Part shown: one piece after another, positions 1 to 11,106 of the stretch
How positions within the stretch are numbered: position 1 is the first letter of the stretch
Layout of the letters: the number at the start of each line of letters is the position of its first letter
NCBI GenBank assembly: GCA_027604665.1
Contig: JADGIZ010000152.1
Location: 1-19,145, forward strand
Length of the DNA: 19,145 nucleotides
Source of the DNA: Polyrhizophydium stewartii
Taxonomy: Eukaryota; Chytridiomycota; Chytridiomycetes; Rhizophydiales
Direction: 5' to 3'
Position numbers and translations under genes: made by a program
Notes under the pieces: generated by a model
Told to the model about the DNA's origin: nothing
Seen by the model: the letters and a program-made list of their open reading frames with translations, nothing else
Databases searched by the model: none

Positions 1-1739
<1,739 letters not shown>

Positions 1740-2064
1740 TGCACATCGTTGCGCGAGCGCATCCCCCACTTTTGACTTCACACCTCCTTCACTCTCTCCC
1801 AAGCCTCAAACCTTTTCTGCCTCCTCCGCATCAAGCCGCTTGTTTCTCCGCCGACACTCTCCAGCTTTACAAGCAGCCCTGTTTCTTCTCCCCCGCCCGA
1901 CGAATTTCGTCTTGGAATTAACACCGCACCGACGACTGAGCTAGTGCTTTTAATTCAAATGGAAGCCGTTTATGCTCGAATCAGACCACCAGCAGAATCG
2001 AGATTAACTTGGTCTGGCTTGTGCCGAGAATATTCGGCACATTGTAGACCATCGGCATGCACGC
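1740..2064. other. intergenic region between convergent genes, with two hairpins
   Basis: This holds the 3' flanks of the kinase (+) and the ankyrin gene (-). Positions 1760-1880 are pyrimidine-rich; 1910-2060 are clearly lower in GC than the rest of the window. Two inverted repeats lie at 1983-2017 and 2021-2040, described separately. No gene is seen. Confidence 0.6.
1983..2040. other. two adjacent inverted repeats (hairpins) in the shared 3' flank
   Basis: The first has arms CAGACCA and TGGTCTG with a loop of about 20 nt. The second has arms GTGCCGA (2021-2027) and TCGGCAC (2034-2040) around a 6-nt AT-rich loop. They sit just outside the stop codon of the minus-strand ankyrin gene, so they would fall in its 3' UTR. 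Role unknown; 3'-end processing or transcript stability are possibilities. The absence of a following U-tract argues against a bacterial-style terminator. Confidence 0.45.
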
Positions 2065-3696
2065 TCAGTCGATGCGCGACATGCACACGAGGCGCCTGGC
2101 CGCATTCGCACACCACCGCCCAGCTCGCCGCATCCATCGCGGAAACTTGATCTTCGGTCGCCTCACGCCTGTGGCCGATGCTGCCCCTGCTTCGCCATCC
2201 GCGACCTCGGCCTCGTCCGCTGCATCGTGCGCTGCGACGCCCTCGTGCTCCTCGCTGTCCGTGTGGTGCAGTGCGTCCACTTGTGCCTTCCTGTCGGCCC
2301 TCGCCTGCTCGGCCGCATGGATCTCGTGGATCCACCTTCCGCCGTCGTGCTGCTCGAGCGCCGCGAGCATGGCCGCCGTCAGCGCTCCGGGCCACTTGGT
2401 GCCGATCCACCCGACAATGTCCATCTCGTTGCTGTTGTTGGCCACGTTCGCGACATCGGCCATGTCGCAGTCGGCGCGCTTGGCCGCGAGCCACTTGAGC
2501 GCAGCGAGATGCCCGCCGCGCACGGCCGCGCACAGCACGCTGCCGTCGATCTCGGCGCCGGCACAGTGCTCGAACAGGAACTCGATGACGCGCACGCTGC
2601 CGCCTGCCGCCGCCGCGCGCACTGCGCCGCCAAGCGGCACCTCCGGATGGTGCTCGCGGACCCACTTGACGCACTCGATGCTTGCGCCGAACGCCGCCGC
2701 CTCGAGAGCGTTCTGCCAGCCGGGGCTCTTGGCGGTCCACTCGCTCGGGCTCAGCTGCGTGTCGATCCACTGGAGCACCCCGACTTGGTCGTGTCTGGCG
2801 GCGTAACAGGCGTGCGCAAGCGTGATCTCGACGCGCGGATTGCTGCCGAGCAGCGACTCGAGCATGTCGACTGCGCCGCATCTGACCATCGACCATGCGA
2901 GCTTGTCGGGCTTCCTGGCGTCGACCAGATCGTGCCATTGGTTGACAACCACGGCGTCGGTGAGGTCGCCGGCGAGCGTGACGTGCTTGAGCGCACGGAC
3001 GCGCCGGAACATGTCGCGCGTGCGGATGTGCTGCATCGTGCGCGTGCCGGGCACAATGTGGCCGCGGTCGAGCGGCAGCGTGCGCAGATCGCCTTGCCAG
3101 TCGCTTTCGAAGGCGTCGATCCAGAGCGCCTCGATGCCGCGAGGTGTCAGGTCGGTGTATCTGCCGGCCTGGAACAGCGTGAGCGGGTCGGCAATGGCCA
3201 GGACGCAGCGCCGGACCTTGTCAGGCAGCGCGTCCCATTTCTTCGGGCAGCTCAGAACCTCGGCGAGATCCACTTCGGGCGTCTGGCGCTCGCCCGGCTT
3301 CGCTGACTCTCGGCAATCCGATGCCGCGATGGCAGCGTCGTCGTCGACGAGTGTTGCGCTTGACGTCTCGACGTCCGATGCGGCGCAGCCGTCAAGCGCC
3401 GCGTCTTGTGCGAGCTCGGCAGATGCCGCAGCAATGGCCTTGAGCTGGGGGTCGGTCAATTTGCGCAGGACCTTGACGCGCAAGGACACACGGCGCACGA
3501 GCTGCCTGCGGATCGAGCGCGGTCTCGTCACCTGCACGGCGTGTCCGCCGGCGAGCGGACTGAGGGCCGTGCTGCTGGGCTTGCGCGGCAGTGCGGCGAT
3601 CACGCTTGGCGGCACGCCCAGGGCGATGCTTGCGCTGCCCATCCGCGTCCGCTTGGTGGTTGAGATGGCATCGGCCATTTCTGATTGAGCGAGCAT
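2065..3696 (-). CDS. F-box-like / ankyrin-repeat protein
   Basis: Single-exon gene, 543 residues from the ATG at 3696 (context CACCATG). The frame stays open to an ATG at 3897 (610 residues), with other ATGs at 3729 and 3678; I chose 3696 for its context and because the extra N-terminal stretch is Ser/Arg-rich and looks non-coding. The N-terminal third is basic then acidic low-complexity sequence. At about 153-193 lies an F-box-like helix pair, KKWDALPDKVRRCVLAIADP followed by LTLFQAGRYTDL. From about 258 to 458 come degenerate ankyrin-type repeats, for example GGHLAALKWLAAKRADCDMA, and DMLESLL, VGVLQWID, IECVKWV and VRVIEFLFEHC units. The C-terminus is acidic then strongly basic. The architecture suggests a substrate adaptor of a Cullin-RING ligase or a scaffold, but no target can be named. 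I recall similar proteins as multicopy in chytrid genomes; that is memory, not a search. Confidence 0.8.
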   Translation of the reverse strand: MLAQSEMADAISTTKRTRMGSASIALGVPPSVIAALPRKPSSTALSPLAGGHAVQVTRPRSIRRQLVRRVSLRVKVLRKLTDPQLKAIAAASAELAQDAALDGCAASDVETSSATLVDDDAAIAASDCRESAKPGERQTPEVDLAEVLSCPKKWDALPDKVRRCVLAIADPLTLFQAGRYTDLTPRGIEALWIDAFESDWQGDLRTLPLDRGHIVPGTRTMQHIRTRDMFRRVRALKHVTLAGDLTDAVVVNQWHDLVDARKPDKLAWSMVRCGAVDMLESLLGSNPRVEITLAHACYAARHDQVGVLQWIDTQLSPSEWTAKSPGWQNALEAAAFGASIECVKWVREHHPEVPLGGAVRAAAAGGSVRVIEFLFEHCAGAEIDGSVLCAAVRGGHLAALKWLAAKRADCDMADVANVANNSNEMDIVGWIGTKWPGALTAAMLAALEQHDGGRWIHEIHAAEQARADRKAQVDALHHTDSEEHEGVAAHDAADEAEVADGEAGAASATGVRRPKIKFPRWMRRAGRWCANAARRLVCMSRID

Positions 3697-3697
3697 G

Positions 3698-4192
3698 GTG
3701 GTGGGCAATGCCGCGCGACCGGCGGGCATCGCGACCTGCGGACGAGGAAGAGCGGACAGATGCAGCCGGCGCGACGGCGAGCAGCGCGAGTTTGGCAAGC
3801 GCGACCGCAGCACTGAGCCACTCGCACCGGACACATGCTGCGCTGACCCTTCTTGATACAGCCCCGACTGGCACGACACGATGTTGCGCACCAGCATCGC
3901 TTGTGCGGGGATGTTGAGGATTGATGCAACTCGCGCTGTCGATGGAGCGACATGGCAACCGAGACTTCGTTAATGCGTGTGATGGTTCGGGAATGCAGAA
4001 CAGGCAGCCGCTGCGACTCACGGCAGACACACATCCAACCAGCTCAGGGATCATGCCACACGAGATCAGTGAGACGCCATTGAGGTGGACATCAAATTAA
4101 GCGTGTTATGAACATGAGGATATTCATTGCGGTACAAAGATGAGCATCGATTGTATCGGCATCATGTGCTGCAATGCAATCTGTCTTGCTAC
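3698..4192. other. intergenic region upstream of the ankyrin gene and downstream of fungalysin
   Basis: Both flanking genes are on the minus strand, so this holds the fungalysin 3' UTR and the ankyrin promoter and leader. The part nearest fungalysin (about 4060-4190) is AT-richer and could carry the polyadenylation signal; the opposite strand there reads CTTAATTTGAT. No further gene is supported; the open frames here lack recognisable protein character. Confidence 0.5.
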
Positions 4193-6119
4193 TCAAGCTG
4201 AGGTCACCGGAGCGCCGGAGGTGGCGGAGGCAGTGTTGCACTCGTCAGGGACGTCAAAGCCGTCGGCCTTATCCTCAGTGGCGCTGACACCGGCGCCGCG
4301 CTTGGCAAAGCCCTTCCAGATGTCGCACTTGAACTTGCCGCCGTAGAACGTCTGTTCGGCCGTCAGGATGGCGTCGCGCGCCTGCAGCACGGTCGGGTTG
4401 CACGGCTGGTTGGTCATGCCGCCGATCACGAGCTGGAGGGCGACGACGTTGCCCGCAGTTGACTTGGCATCGTACAGGTTGGCGCTGAAGCCGTTCTTGG
4501 TGACCAGGTTCCAGTAGACCTCCCAGAGCAGCTCGACCCAGACCTCGCCAAAGTCGTGCACCTCAGTGCGCGTCTGGAGGCTGCTGAACTTGAGCGGGTT
4601 GACAGCCAGGTCCGTGGTGTACGGGAACGAGCGGATGCCTTTCGGGCTGTTGACGACGTAGTCACCAACCACGCGGGCCTGCGTGGCGGTGTCGGTCGCC
4701 TTGGCCGTGAGCACAAGGCCGACAAAGTCGGACCAGCCCTCGCCCATGCCGCCGGCCTCGGTGGTCTCGAGGCACTGGCCGGTGGCCGATCCGCCGGTGA
4801 GGCGGTTCGAGATGCCGTGCGTGTACTCGTGGATCGGGATCACGTTCTCGAGGCCACCGTCGCGGTTGGGCGTGGTGCGCGTGAAGCGGTACATGTTCAT
4901 GCGCGGCTGCTGGCCGTCGGGCGGCGTGGCGAAGTTGGCGTTGTTGGTGCCGCTGGCGTCCTGCACGCTGATGACGACGGCGTCGTTGCCAAGTCCGCCC
5001 TTGCCAAAGTTGTCGAGCTGGAAGTTGCCCGCAGCCTCGGTGAAGCCGTACTGGTAAGAGATGTCGTGCACGACGTTGCCGATGTAGAACAGGTTGACGG
5101 CCGATGTCTGGACGTTGGCAGCCGTGGTCGGCGCAGAAGCCGGGTCCCAGGCCGAGTCAAAGACGCCGCTGGTACCGGTGCCGTAGACTGCGGGCGAGGT
5201 CTTCTTGGAGGCGTCGATGTTGTTGCCCTTGGTGGTGGTGCCGGTCGTGGTCCAGCCGCTGGGCGACGCAGTGGCGTCCTCGGGGTTCGAGACTGTGGTG
5301 AAGCCCTGGGTCGGCTTGAGGTTGGGAAGCGCAACGACCTTGTATGACGCTTCCTTGACAAAGTCGGCCGAGTGCACGATGGCGCCTGTTGGATGGCAAG
5401 CGAGACAGGCGCACAGGCAGGCAATCGTCAGCGGCCAGACACAACCACGGCACTGCGACAAGCGGCGCAATCTACAACGCACCAGTGTTGGCGTCAACCC
5501 AGACCTGGACCCACTGGGCCTTGGCGTCGTCGCGCAGCTGGAACTTGTGCGCGAACACGATACCGCTGCCCGTGTTGACGTACTCGGAGACGGTCGCAAA
5601 GTCCTTGAAGTGCGGGATGCCCGTGTCCTTGACGGCCTTGGCGATCGCTTGGTCGACGGCGAGCCCGAAGTACACAGGCGGGATGCGCGGCCTGGAGCCG
5701 GCTGTGTTCGAGGTCAGGCTCGCGCCGGTGTTGAACGACGAGAACGCGACAACCTCGCCGTTCTGGACGTGCGCGGCGGCCTGGTGGTTGGCGATGCGCA
5801 GGCCGTTGGCGAGCTGCGCGCCGTAGACGTGCGTGGTGCCCGAGGCGTCGGTGAACGAGTTGGCGACCTGGAACTCGGCGGCCGTGATGCCCAGCTTGGC
5901 GGCAAGGAAGTCGGTGGCGATCTTGACGGCCTGTGCCTCGGTGACTTTGCCGAGCGATGCCTTGCCCGACGACGGCACGGTCTCGTAGACCGAGTCGGGG
6001 AAGAAGAAGGGCAGCTTGCCGCCGGCGCGGCGCTGGAGAGCCGAGGCGGGCGTCGGAGCCGCAAGCACCGTCGAGATCGAGGCGGCGAGAGTGAGGGCGA
6101 GGGAGAAGGCGGCGCGCAT
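4193..6119 (-). CDS. secreted fungalysin metalloprotease (peptidase family M36)
   Basis: Extracellular zinc endopeptidase made as a preproprotein. Exon 1 is 5483-6119 and exon 2 is 4193-5385, joined by a 97-bp intron (GTGCGT...ACAG, phase 1), giving 609 residues; fungalysins are commonly about 600-640. Residues 1-20 form a signal peptide (MRAAFSLALTLAASISTVLA), followed by an FTP-type propeptide. The joined sequence WVDANTGAIVHSADFVKEAS crosses the splice. The catalytic site is HEYTH at 398-402 (His398 and His402 bind zinc, Glu399 is the base). The third ligand is Glu428 in GGMGEGWSDF; the 30-residue spacing from the first His matches what I recall for fungalysin. The tail after CDIWKGFAKRGAGVSA is short and Ser/Thr/Ala-rich. 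All key residues are intact, so it is probably an active nutritional or host-tissue protease. A TATA-like element lies about 95 bp upstream of the ATG. Confidence 0.96.
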
Positions 6120-6213
6120 GGCTCCTTGATGAGGGATTGTGTGTATGGGGTCGGTGGAGGGCTTTGGGGCTGCTGTCGCTGCTGGGGGACGGTGGAGCAG
6201 GCGGCCTGGCCGT

Positions 6214-6220
6214 CTTTTAT
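6214..6220 (-). promoter_or_regulatory. TATA-like box of the fungalysin gene
   Basis: On the minus strand this reads ATAAAAG, an isolated AT island in very GC-rich DNA, about 95 bp before the fungalysin ATG. That distance fits a core promoter with a leader of about 65 nt. Call rests on position and sequence only. Confidence 0.45.
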
Positions 6221-6490
6221 GGCCGCCCCCGGGGGCGGGTCTGTCGGGGATGGAGGCGGGCAGTCCGACCCCGTGCGCGTGCTGCAGCGCGTGGCGACGG
6301 CACCAGACCCGTGTGCTCGAGGGCGTTCTCCGCGGCTGCCGACAAGCTGTCATCACTTTCGACGATGTCCGGGGGCAGCCACTGCGCCGCCGGGGCCAGC
6401 TCCGCCACCGCTGCGTCCAGAGGCGCCTCGCTGTCGCCGCGGCCCTCTCGCAGAGGAACACCGGTGGCTCTTGGCGGTCAGAGGGCGGTA

Positions 6491-6547
6491 CCGCGCGCGT
6501 GGTCGCCACGCCCTCGCGCGCTGGGCGGACGCCCTCGCGCGCGTGGT
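6491..6547. repeat. short GC-rich direct repeats upstream of fungalysin
   Basis: ACGCCCTCGCGCGC occurs at 6508-6521 and 6529-6542, exactly 21 bp apart. CGCGCGCGTGGT occurs at 6492-6503 and 6536-6547. They lie about 375-430 bp upstream of the fungalysin ATG and could be paired factor sites, or ordinary GC-rich repetition. Confidence 0.4.
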
Positions 6548-6829
6548 GGGCGGCCGCCTCCTTCCCAGCGCACGCGGGACGGGTCGACCCGAAGCGCGTG
6601 GATCGGCCGCGTGGCAGAGTGGCGCGCCAACATTGCGACATCGCTGGGGCGGACCTTCGGGACGGGCAGACAGGAGGCCGATGAGGCCGCTGGCAAGCGA
6701 GCGCGACGCTCCGTCCACAGCACGCCAAGGCAGCGACGTTGGGGCCGTGCCAAGGCACACCCTGGCCGGCCAGACAAGGGCAGCAAGGCTCGTGCGAGAG
6801 ACCAAGCCGGGTCAAGGGCGGAGGCCGAT

Positions 6830-9800
6830 TCATTGCACGGGAAAGGACATGCGCTTGGTGTTGCGCCGGAGCGCACGCATGCCGCCATACACCTTCAGCG
6901 GGATCGTGCAGTCAAAGGGCTCGGCGTCGGCGCGCTCGAAGCCGTGGAAGTGCCGGAAGCCATCCTCTGGTGCCGACACGGCGCGGTGCAGCTGGCCGGA
7001 CTTGCCCGTGACAAACTCGAGCCGCAGGCTCCACTGCACAGACACGGCCGTGGACTGGAAGTCGGCCGTGGCCGTGGCGGGGATCATGACCGACAGCACC
7101 AGCCGCCGCGCATTGAGCGTGCTGCGGTGCAGCTCCGTGTGGCACTTGCGTGTGTGGAAGCTGGTCTGCTGCTTGGACTTTGCCAGGAACGACGAGTCGA
7201 CGTTCTCGATGCTCTCGAGAAACACCGAGACCTGGAAGCAGGGGATGGAGCCCTTTGTGAAGTTGAGCACCACGGCGATTGTCTCGCCAAGGCGGTACGC
7301 GATGCGCGGCAGCGTGACCTGCGCAACGTGCTCGTTGTTTTTGCAGATCTCATACGAGACTGCATGCGGGCCGTCGCAGTCAGCATGTCGCCCCGACGCT
7401 GGCGTTGGGGGGGGGAGGCGAGAGCCAGTGCAGCAGCAGCGGGAGCTCACCCTTTTTGGACGACTGGCAGACGTTCATGATATTGTTGATCGTGGTCGTG
7501 AACTCGTCAAAGTCGTTGGCCGAGTTCTGCGCCGAGAGCGACGGTGCGTTGGAGAGCGGGCCGCCAGGCGACACGGGGCTGAAGGCACTCGAGCGCGCGC
7601 TGGCTGCGACGGCTGTGACGGTTGCCTCGTCCTTGTTGACAATGACGGGGTTCATGATCTCGTAGACCGGCCTCGAGCCGTTGTCTGCGATTCAGAGCAC
7701 GGGAGCACCAAGCGCCTGTCAGCGGGACCCACACGAGCACATCCACATGCGAGCAGAGACGAGCGAAAAGCGCGCTCACAGTTGGTGCGATTGAAGACGC
7801 GGAACGGGATCGAGATGATCTGCGACTGCCGACTCTTGCCGCTGCGCTGGATGCCGACAATGAGCTTGTAGAAGAAGCGCACGACTCGGCCGCGGTGGGA
7901 GGGCGGCAACACCGCGGGCAGCATGATCTCGTACTTGAACGACTTGCTCTCGCCCGGCGCGAGCGACTCGTCGCAGAAGAGGATCGACGGCGGCGTGCTG
8001 TACAACGGCAGGGCCTGAGCATCTGCGACAGACTGAGCGTCAGAAAGAACAGACCGAAGCTTGCGGCCGCACATGCACTGCACACACCGGACTTGCCGGA
8101 CGCCTGCCTGGTGACACCCATTCCCATGGAGCCGCCACCACCTTGCACGCCGCCGCCGCTGCTTCCCGCAGCTCGGTACATGACCTTGCTCCGCAGCGGC
8201 GCAAAGGCGGCGGTCTTGATGAACGCCGGATCGACCGAGAACTGGCCCGTCATCTGAGCAAACGCCCAGGCAATCTCCTCACGCACACCCGTCATGGACA
8301 GCGCCCGGATGTCTGCGCTGAGCTGCTTGATGCGGGACGGCACGCCCGCTCGTCCGGGGACATGTGTCGCGCCGAGAACACTGCCAAATGGCGATGCATC
8401 CGAGGACGCGACGGACATGGCGTGCCCAAACGACTGCGGCGGCTGCGCGAGCTGCATGGGCTGTGCGGGGCTGCTGACGATGCGCATGGGCATGAGCGAT
8501 CCCGGCGGCGGCATCGGCAGCGACGAGGGCGGCAGCGGCAGCGGCGCACGGGCGAACCCGGCCGTGGGCGAGAAGCGGCCAGGCGTCGACGTGACGGCCG
8601 AGAACTCGCTGCGGACGTCGTCGGTGGGCTGGCTCGAGACGAGCGTACCGAGCTCGTCGGCTGATTGCTGCCTGATAAGCGAGCGGCGCTTGTAGCCGGG
8701 CGGCAGCGGCGCATTCGGGTCGGCTGCTTGCAGGAACAGGCGTCCGCCTTCCTCGGTGACCTGGTCCTCGAGCTCGTGATCCTCGCCGGCTGACGGGCGG
8801 CTTGAAAAGCTGGGAGCATGGCCGTCGCTTGACGACGCTGCACCGGTCTCGGACGGGGCCGTGGGCGTGGGCATGTTTGGTAAGTTCCTGTTGGCCATGG
8901 TCGGCGTGGCCTCGGCCGACAGATCCGCCTGATCGGCGGCCGAGTCCGCATCTGAGCTGCGCGCGGGCTCGGTCCTGTTCCACGGCGCGAGCGGCGTCTC
9001 GCTCGACTGCGCCGAGTTGGGCGGGAACATGGGCGACATGAACTCGACAGTGCCTGGCGTCGCCGCGTCCGAGATGTTGGACAGCGACGTGGTGTTGCGC
9101 AGGCCGGCTGGGATGTCGAGGTTGGACAGCGAGCCGACCTTGGACATGGTCTCGCGCGAGGCGGACGCCGATGCCGGGGACGCGGACGAGCCGGGCAGAG
9201 CGTCTGGCGAGGTCAGCGGGCGGCCGAGCATGATGGCGTCCGCGACAACGACGCCGCCGCTCGCGAGGTGGGCCTCATGGCGCGGATCGGCGCCGGCGTC
9301 GACCTGGAGGCGCTCCTGCAGCATGCGCTCGTGGCGCTGCTGCTCGGCGAGGTGCATCTGCGCGGCGGACAGGCGGTGCGAGTCCGAGGCGGCGTCGGCC
9401 GGGGGCGTGGCGACTCCGGACCCAAAGAAGCTGCCCGCGAGCGAGCGCAGGGCATTGCCGATGGACAGGCCGCGATCTCTGCGGGCCAGCGAGCCGAGCT
9501 GGTCAGATGCAGGCGGGCTTGCTGCGTAGGCGCTGATGCCAGGGCCTGCTGCGGAGGCTGGGCCAGCCAAGATGCCCGAAAACGTCGAGCGCTTGATGGG
9601 ATCACCCGCAGCGGGCGGGACGGGGACGCTCTCCGAGAAGGAGCGGCCGTGGCGGGCGGCGGCGCTGGCGCTGCTGTTGCTGTTGCCGATGTAGAGCCTG
9701 CTGCCCTGCGCGGAGAGGCCCGACGGCGGGCGGTCGGTGCTGGAGAGCTGCGATCCGGCGAAGCTGGAGATGCCCGAGTCTGAATGCCCGTCCGAGTCGG

Positions 9801-10101
9801 CGGTCGTGGGGCCTGGGGCGTGCGGGGCGGTGTGCAAGCCCGTCAGCGAGGGGCGGCCAGCAGGTGGCTGCGACAGGGGCCGGCGCGGGGCGTCGGCGTC
9901 GGCGTCCGGATGCTGGTTGTAGAAGGCCGCCGGGTCGTGGCGCGGCAGCGAGCCGAAGCCCGGCTGGCGGTGCGGTTGCGGCTGGACATCGGCGGGCGGC
10001 TCGTGCTGGAGGGCGTTGGTGAAGGTCAGGACACAGGTGAACTTCTCGCCTGCGAAGAAGACGCCGTCCTGGGGCAGCGAGGCCGTGAGCACGACGACCA
10101 T
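6830..10101 (-). CDS. RGP1: RGP1, subunit of the Ric1-Rgp1 guanine nucleotide exchange factor for Rab6/Ypt6
   Basis: With Ric1, Rgp1 activates the Golgi Rab6/Ypt6 GTPase for endosome-to-Golgi traffic. Exons: 8088-10101, 7780-8022, 7451-7684, 6830-7359; introns of 65, 95 and 91 bp; 3021 nt, 1006 residues. The start is fixed by the conserved first strands, MVVVLTASLPQDGVFFAGEK and CVLTFTN, which open the arrestin-like fold in animal RGP1. The fold resumes at about 605 with EEIAWAFAQMTGQF. Later family blocks are PPSILFCDESLAPGESKSF, RVVRFFYKLIVGIQR, ISIPFRVFNR, GSRPVYEIMNP, VTLPRIAYRLGETIAVVLNF and WSLRLEFVTGK. Residues about 33-600 are a Ser/Pro/Ala/Gly-rich insertion without recognisable domains, so the protein is well over twice the length I recall for human RGP1. 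It shares a 197-bp promoter with IFT25 on the other strand. Identity is firm; the long insertion is read as real because the frame is uninterrupted. Confidence 0.93.
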
Positions 10102-10152
10102 GGCGGCGTGGCGCGGGCGGTGCGCGGATGCGGCGTGGGAAGGAGTGCCAGC

Positions 10153-10183
<31 letters not shown>

Positions 10184-10298
10184 GCAGCGGCAGCGGCGGT
10201 GGCGGCGGCAGGTGCGGCAACGAGGGCCTCGAGTTTGCGGGCAGGAGCAATCTCGTGAATCTCGGCCTTGACGCCAAAGCCAGCGACACCGCGCCAAC
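10102..10298. promoter_or_regulatory. shared bidirectional promoter of RGP1 (-) and IFT25 (+)
   Basis: Only 197 bp separate the two divergent start codons. There is no TATA box, and most of the space is a GGC-type repeat. Both transcripts must start inside or very near this segment, so the genes are likely to be co-expressed or to interfere with each other. Confidence 0.6.
10150..10212. repeat. interrupted GGC/GCC trinucleotide repeat
   Basis: About 63 bp of GGC units interrupted by AGC and GGT, inside the RGP1/IFT25 promoter. On the minus strand it is GCC-rich and would fall in the RGP1 5' leader if transcription begins upstream of it. G-rich strand structure formation is possible. Confidence 0.8.
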
Positions 10299-11106
10299 AT
10301 GGTCGTGCCGCCCGACAACATGGCGCTGGCGTCCAGCGGCGCGCGCATCGCCATGGCGACGTCCGAGCATCCTAAGCACCCGCCCGAGCTGGTTCTGGAC
10401 GGGTGCGCTGCGCCAGCGCGTGCATGCGCGTGAATGCGCTGCTGACAACACGGACGCCACCGCCTGTCCGCCGCCACGACAACACGGCCGTCGCGGCTGC
10501 CGCAACCGCTGCACCGCGGCCATCGCACGCGCACGCAACACAACGCCCATATAGCAACCTCAAGACGTTCTGGATGTCAACGGGCCTGTTCCCGCAAGAG
10601 TTTGTGGTCACATTTCCGACCCAGATCACCGTGTCCAAGATCATCGTGTCGTCGATGAAAGGTCCGTGTGTGTGTGTGTATGATGCAGCCGGCGATACCG
10701 CGTACGCTGAGCAACCTCACTCCTGCGTGCATGCCTGCGTGCATGCCTGCGTGCATGCCTGCGTGCCATCGACCAGTCGCCCAATGGAACGTCGAGGCAT
10801 CAAAGACGGATAAGCCCTCCTCGTTCGAGCCACTTGGCGACCAAGGTGTGTCTGCAGCACGCAAGTCGAAGCGGGCGTTGATGCATCGGCTGACGAGCAT
10901 GCCCCAAATCCCAAACAGCCATGGAGGACACGGACAATGTGATCCAGACGCTGTCCCTGGCGCCCAAGGAGCCGGTGGTGGCGCGGCATCTGCGTTTCGA
11001 GATTGCGCGCGGGTTCGGCCCCTTTGTGTCGGTGCATCGCGTGGTCGTTTACGGCGAGCGAGGCGTGGCCGAGGCCAAGAACGTGCCGCAAGCCGCCGAG
11101 TCGTGA
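10299..11106 (+). CDS. IFT25: intraflagellar transport protein IFT25 (HSPB11-like)
   Basis: IFT25 is a small galactose-binding-like (DOC/F5-8C fold) protein that pairs with the Rab-like GTPase IFT27 in the IFT-B complex and acts in flagellar transport. Exons: 10299-10402, 10555-10661, 10777-10845, 10919-11106; introns of 152, 115 and 73 bp; 468 nt, 155 residues, close to the length I recall for human HSPB11 (about 144). Conserved blocks are HPPELVLDG, then NLKTFWMSTGLFPQEFVVTF across the first splice (the animal protein has a very similar TFW-TTGMFPQEF block), and HLRFEIARGFGPFVSVHRVV near the end. Phases agree at each junction (GG|C, G|TC, G|CC). An in-frame ATG at 10320 is an alternative start, but the longer N-terminus aligns better. 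Its presence implies a flagellated life stage. It is divergent to RGP1 and convergent to the carrier gene. Confidence 0.92.
10722..10766 (+). repeat. 12-bp tandem repeat in IFT25 intron 2
   Basis: CCTGCGTGCATG repeated three full times plus nine bases, perfect throughout. It fills the intron just before the acceptor at 10775-10776, where a branch site and polypyrimidine tract are usually found. Confidence 0.9.

Larger units (their letters stand above)
6120..6829. other. intergenic region: fungalysin promoter and RGP1 3' flank
   Basis: The two genes are in tandem on the minus strand. The half near 6120 should be the fungalysin leader and promoter, including a TATA-like box at 6214-6220. Positions 6491-6547 carry GC-only direct repeats 21 bp apart. 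The half near 6830 is the RGP1 3' UTR. Open frames on both strands here have the arginine/alanine composition expected of random GC-rich sequence. No gene is seen. Confidence 0.55.

Noticed and set aside
2227..3306. 359-codon plus-strand frame opposite the ankyrin gene
   Set aside because: Mirror of the ankyrin coding strand; the minus strand carries the repeat pattern and a sensible start and stop.
3392..4054. Minus-strand open frame overlapping the start of the ankyrin gene
   Set aside because: Overlaps in another frame, Arg/Ala-rich, no domain. It might have been an upstream exon, but no splice pair gives a plausible join.
5205..7871. 888-codon open frame on the plus strand
   Set aside because: It lies antisense to fungalysin and RGP1, whose conserved motifs are clear on the minus strand. 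Its own sequence has the Arg/Gly/Val-rich composition of a GC-rich shadow frame and no recognisable domain.
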